NCBI GenBank assembly: GCA_937893485.1
Contig: CALBJL010000211.1
Span: 1-6,765, forward strand
Reading direction: 5' to 3'
Source of the DNA: an uncultured bacterium
GTDB taxonomy: Bacteria > Bacillota > Clostridia > Lachnospirales > Lachnospiraceae
DNA length: 6,765 nucleotides
In this document: in pieces, positions 4,958 to 6,765 of the stretch
Numbering within the stretch: the stretch's first letter is position 1
How the letters are laid out: each line of letters starts with the position of its first letter
The notes under the pieces: model-generated
What the model was told of the DNA's origin: nothing
The model's database searches: none
What the model saw: the letters and a program-made list of their open reading frames with translations, nothing else
Program-made: the position numbers and the translations under genes

Positions 4958-5761
4958 TTACTGCGGGAGATATTCGGTCGGATCTGCCGGTGCGCCGTCT
5001 TTGGTCAGGGCAAAATATAGGTTGTCTCCCTCGACCGAATAGTATTTTGTCGCGGGTGCGACCGTTCCGATCACATCTCCTGCATCCAGATGTGCGCCCT
5101 CCTTAAAATTGAGCTCCTGCATCTGTCCGTAGGACACCTCATACCCATCGCCGATATCCATTGTGACTGTGAGTCCTGTCTGCGCGTCCTCTTTGATCTG
5201 TGTAATCGTACCTGCTGCCGCTGCCATGACTGCATCTCCGCTCTGCGCATCGATAATCATTGCCGGATTGTACTTGTACTGATCGAGTGTCGCAAAATAG
5301 ATCGACTGATCCATACTGTAGTTCATCAGCACACTTCCCTCTACAGGCCATTGCAGCTCTCCGCTGAACTGTAATGCAGGCGCTGCCGGTTCGACTTTGA
5401 CGGCTGAACCTCCTACCGGTGTGACGGGCTGCGATTCTGCCGGTTCCTCTGCGGCGACATCGACATCCATATCGTTGTTCTCCGTCGCGTCCTGCTTTGG
5501 CTCGACCTGCGGCGCTTCCTCTACTTCATTTTCATCCCATACTTCGGGCAGAATGACCGAATCTACGCTCTCGATCGGCTCTATATCTGCATCCTCGCTG
5601 ATTTTGTCATTGTTTTCTGCTATCTGGGTTTCCCGGTTCGGCTGCTGCATTCTTCTGGCGATGTACAGCCCTGTGAGACATGTGACGAGAATGAGCATCA
5701 GGCAGCCCGCGATAATGATCTGCTTCTGACTGGTCATTCCACTTGTTTTTCTCTCCTTCAT
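4958..5761 (-). CDS. spoIIQ: SpoIIQ-like stage II sporulation protein with degenerate M23 (LytM) domain
   Basis: Predicted 267-residue bitopic membrane protein. A transmembrane helix lies at about residues 14-35 after a basic N-terminus; a long acidic linker (about 44-112, rich in E/D) leads to an M23 peptidase-like domain (about 135-263). In known sporeformers SpoIIQ is made in the forespore and its outer domain binds mother-cell SpoIIIAH across the intermembrane space. The fold is visible in WPVEGSVLMNY, IIDAQSGDAVMAAAAGTIT, YEVSYGQMQEL and GAHLDAGDVIG. All expected metal-binding His positions are changed: A167 in the HxxxD motif (D171 kept), Q213 in the YGH segment, and N247/Y249 in place of HxH, so peptidase activity is unlikely. 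Identity is supported by spoIID directly upstream, as in Clostridia. The ATG at 5761 is the first codon choice after an in-frame stop but has a poor Shine-Dalgarno; ATG at 5737 is an alternative. A sigma-F/G-like promoter lies upstream. A generic M23 protein is the main alternative. Confidence 0.82.
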   Translation of the reverse strand: MKERKTSGMTSQKQIIIAGCLMLILVTCLTGLYIARRMQQPNRETQIAENNDKISEDADIEPIESVDSVILPEVWDENEVEEAPQVEPKQDATENNDMDVDVAAEEPAESQPVTPVGGSAVKVEPAAPALQFSGELQWPVEGSVLMNYSMDQSIYFATLDQYKYNPAMIIDAQSGDAVMAAAAGTITQIKEDAQTGLTVTMDIGDGYEVSYGQMQELNFKEGAHLDAGDVIGTVAPATKYYSVEGDNLYFALTKDGAPADPTEYLPQ

Positions 5762-5821
5762 CCCTTACCACCATCTTTCTCTCTTTATGATCTGTTCGTA
5801 TCTTCATTGTTACGATAGTCC

Positions 5822-5850
5822 TAGTATTGCCGGATTTTCAGAGATTATTC
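5822..5850 (-). promoter_or_regulatory. Candidate forespore (sigma-F/sigma-G type) promoter for spoIIQ
   Basis: Minus-strand GGCAATACTA (5822-5831) fits the sigma-F -10 pattern GGnnAnAnTw at every defined position. GAATA (5846-5850) lies 14 bp upstream and matches four of five positions of the -35 pattern GywTA, and all of the sigma-G-type GmATr. The start would be about 55 nt before the ATG at 5761. SpoIIQ is sigma-F-dependent in Bacillus, so function and site agree. Patterns were recalled from the Bacillus literature; clostridial variants may differ slightly. Confidence 0.6.
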
Positions 5851-5880
5851 AGTGGTTTTGAAAATGTGGAGTTCTGTTTT

Positions 5881-6765
5881 TTAATTGATTTTTTCAAGTG
5901 TTGTATCCGGAAAAAAATAACTTAAAATATCCTGATACGATGCGCCCTCCTGTGCCTGTTTTTCGGCTGCATACTGGCTCATTCCGATGCCGTGTCCTTT
6001 TCCTTTGACGACAATGCGTATCTGTCCCTCTACATCTTTGATATAAAAACAGGGCGACGGCAGATCAAGCAGCCGCCGGAACACATCGCCGGAATACTCT
6101 TTTTCACCGATCTGCACCGATGTGACATAGCCGGTATCATCCGCTGTCTGCGTGATTGATTTCAGATCGTCCTCCTGCGTGATGTCGAGCGAGCGCATCA
6201 TGTCCTCATATGAGAAAAAACGCACCGAGAGATAATCGGGGGAGGTGATGTCCATGCCGCACGCGGCCGACTGTAAATAAGGTGTGGCTTCGCCATTTAA
6301 TTCCTCCACGGCGCGTGTCGCGCCCGCGCTGACCTGATGATAGGCGGTCTGTATCGGTTTTCCGTCATAGGTGAGGATCTCACCTGCCGTATCTGTGATG
6401 GCGGCCTTTGCGATCTCATAATATTCCCGCACATGCCCGCTGCCCCAGAGCGCCGTGAGCTCGTCGAGCGAGCGGCTCTGCTCCTGCTGTTCACCCGTCT
6501 GTTCCCTGCGCACATATTCGGTGCGCACGAGTACCGCCTGCGCCCGGATCGCAGCTGCCGCATCCTCCGGCAGATCCATCCGTATCTGTCCTGCCAAAAT
6601 ACCTGTCAGCACCTCTGTCGGCTCCTGTGTCTGCGCCGATCCGCCGCTCTCGTCCGGTTTTTCCGTAGCTGTGATGTCAAATAATTGTCTGCCCTGCAGT
6701 GCATATGTAATGATATATGGAAGAATGATGATGATTAAAAAGACGGCGATTCCCGTCTTGATCTT
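5881..6765 (-). CDS. spoIID: Stage II sporulation protein D (SpoIID), 5' end outside the window
   Basis: The reading frame is open to the right edge; 294 C-terminal residues are visible. An internal GTG at 6612 is not the start, because the frame continues upstream into a clear signal-anchor helix, GIAVFLIIIILPYIITYAL (visible residues 5-23). SpoIID is a mother-cell membrane-anchored lytic transglycosylase that works with SpoIIP and SpoIIM to remodel peptidoglycan during engulfment. Diagnostic segments are LTGILAGQIRMDLP (53-66) followed by AIRAQAVLVRTEY (71-84), YHQVSAGAT (142-150), PYLQSAAC (162-169), and GKGHGIGMSQYAAEKQAQEG (255-274) with YQDILSYFF. The essential Glu expected in the 'EMP' position is Gln60 here (CAG, bases 6586-6588). 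His143 and Cys169 may correspond to metal-binding positions reported in clostridial SpoIID, but this is unverified. No good terminator follows; the 119-bp gap holds the spoIIQ promoter candidate. Identity is strong; catalytic competence is questionable. Confidence 0.9.
   Translation of the reverse strand, partial: KIKTGIAVFLIIIILPYIITYALQGRQLFDITATEKPDESGGSAQTQEPTEVLTGILAGQIRMDLPEDAAAAIRAQAVLVRTEYVRREQTGEQQEQSRSLDELTALWGSGHVREYYEIAKAAITDTAGEILTYDGKPIQTAYHQVSAGATRAVEELNGEATPYLQSAACGMDITSPDYLSVRFFSYEDMMRSLDITQEDDLKSITQTADDTGYVTSVQIGEKEYSGDVFRRLLDLPSPCFYIKDVEGQIRIVVKGKGHGIGMSQYAAEKQAQEGASYQDILSYFFPDTTLEKIN

Noticed and set aside
5826..5876. ATTTTCA/TGAAAAT inverted repeat downstream of spoIID as a terminator.
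   Set aside because: AT-only type 7-bp stem with an 18-nt loop and no T-run; it more likely reflects the AT-rich promoter region.
6610..6612. GTG as the start of spoIID.
   Set aside because: The frame stays open upstream to the window edge and encodes the expected signal-anchor helix, so this GTG is an internal Val.
1..6765. CRISPR arrays, insertion sequences, rRNA or tRNA genes.
   Set aside because: No spaced direct repeats, transposase, terminal inverted repeats or RNA gene sequences were seen on either strand.

Overview
The window looks like chromosome from a spore-forming Firmicute of the class Clostridia, probably Lachnospiraceae-like. The evidence is an adjacent spoIID-spoIIQ pair in the order seen in Clostridia, a C-terminal domain of a type I associate with gut Firmicutes, GGAGG-type ribosome binding sites and intermediate base composition. 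The assignment rests on protein features recalled from memory, not on a search.

Layout. (1) Bases 19-504, plus strand: tadA, the tRNA wobble adenosine deaminase. (2) Bases 592-2496, plus strand: an unusual 634-residue protein that joins a complete ECF-type sigma factor (regions 2 and 4) to one transmembrane helix and about 455 residues of predicted extracytoplasmic sequence. (3) A strong bidirectional terminator (2513-2549) separates it from a convergent minus-strand gene (2558-4144) for a secreted beta-helix-like protein with eight GLUG-like repeats. (4) Bases 4249-4500, minus strand: a small single-domain GIY-YIG protein with a large hairpin in its leader. (5) Bases 4672-4869, minus strand: a 65-residue helical ORF with a good sigma-A promoter and ribosome binding site, which looks like the N-terminal stub of a longer protein. 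(6) Bases 4958-5761, minus strand: a spoIIQ-like gene, preceded by a promoter resembling sigma-F/sigma-G sites. (7) Bases 5881-6765, minus strand: spoIID, running off the right edge of the window.

How the genes relate. SpoIID (mother-cell side) and SpoIIQ (forespore side) are both engulfment proteins facing the intermembrane space during sporulation. The 119-bp gap with its own forespore-type promoter fits separate compartment-specific expression. Both carry changed catalytic residues: SpoIID has Gln where the essential Glu is expected, and the M23 domain of SpoIIQ has lost its metal-binding His positions. The sigma-membrane fusion could be a one-polypeptide envelope-sensing regulator, but its targets cannot be read from this window. 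TadA is housekeeping and appears unrelated to its neighbours.
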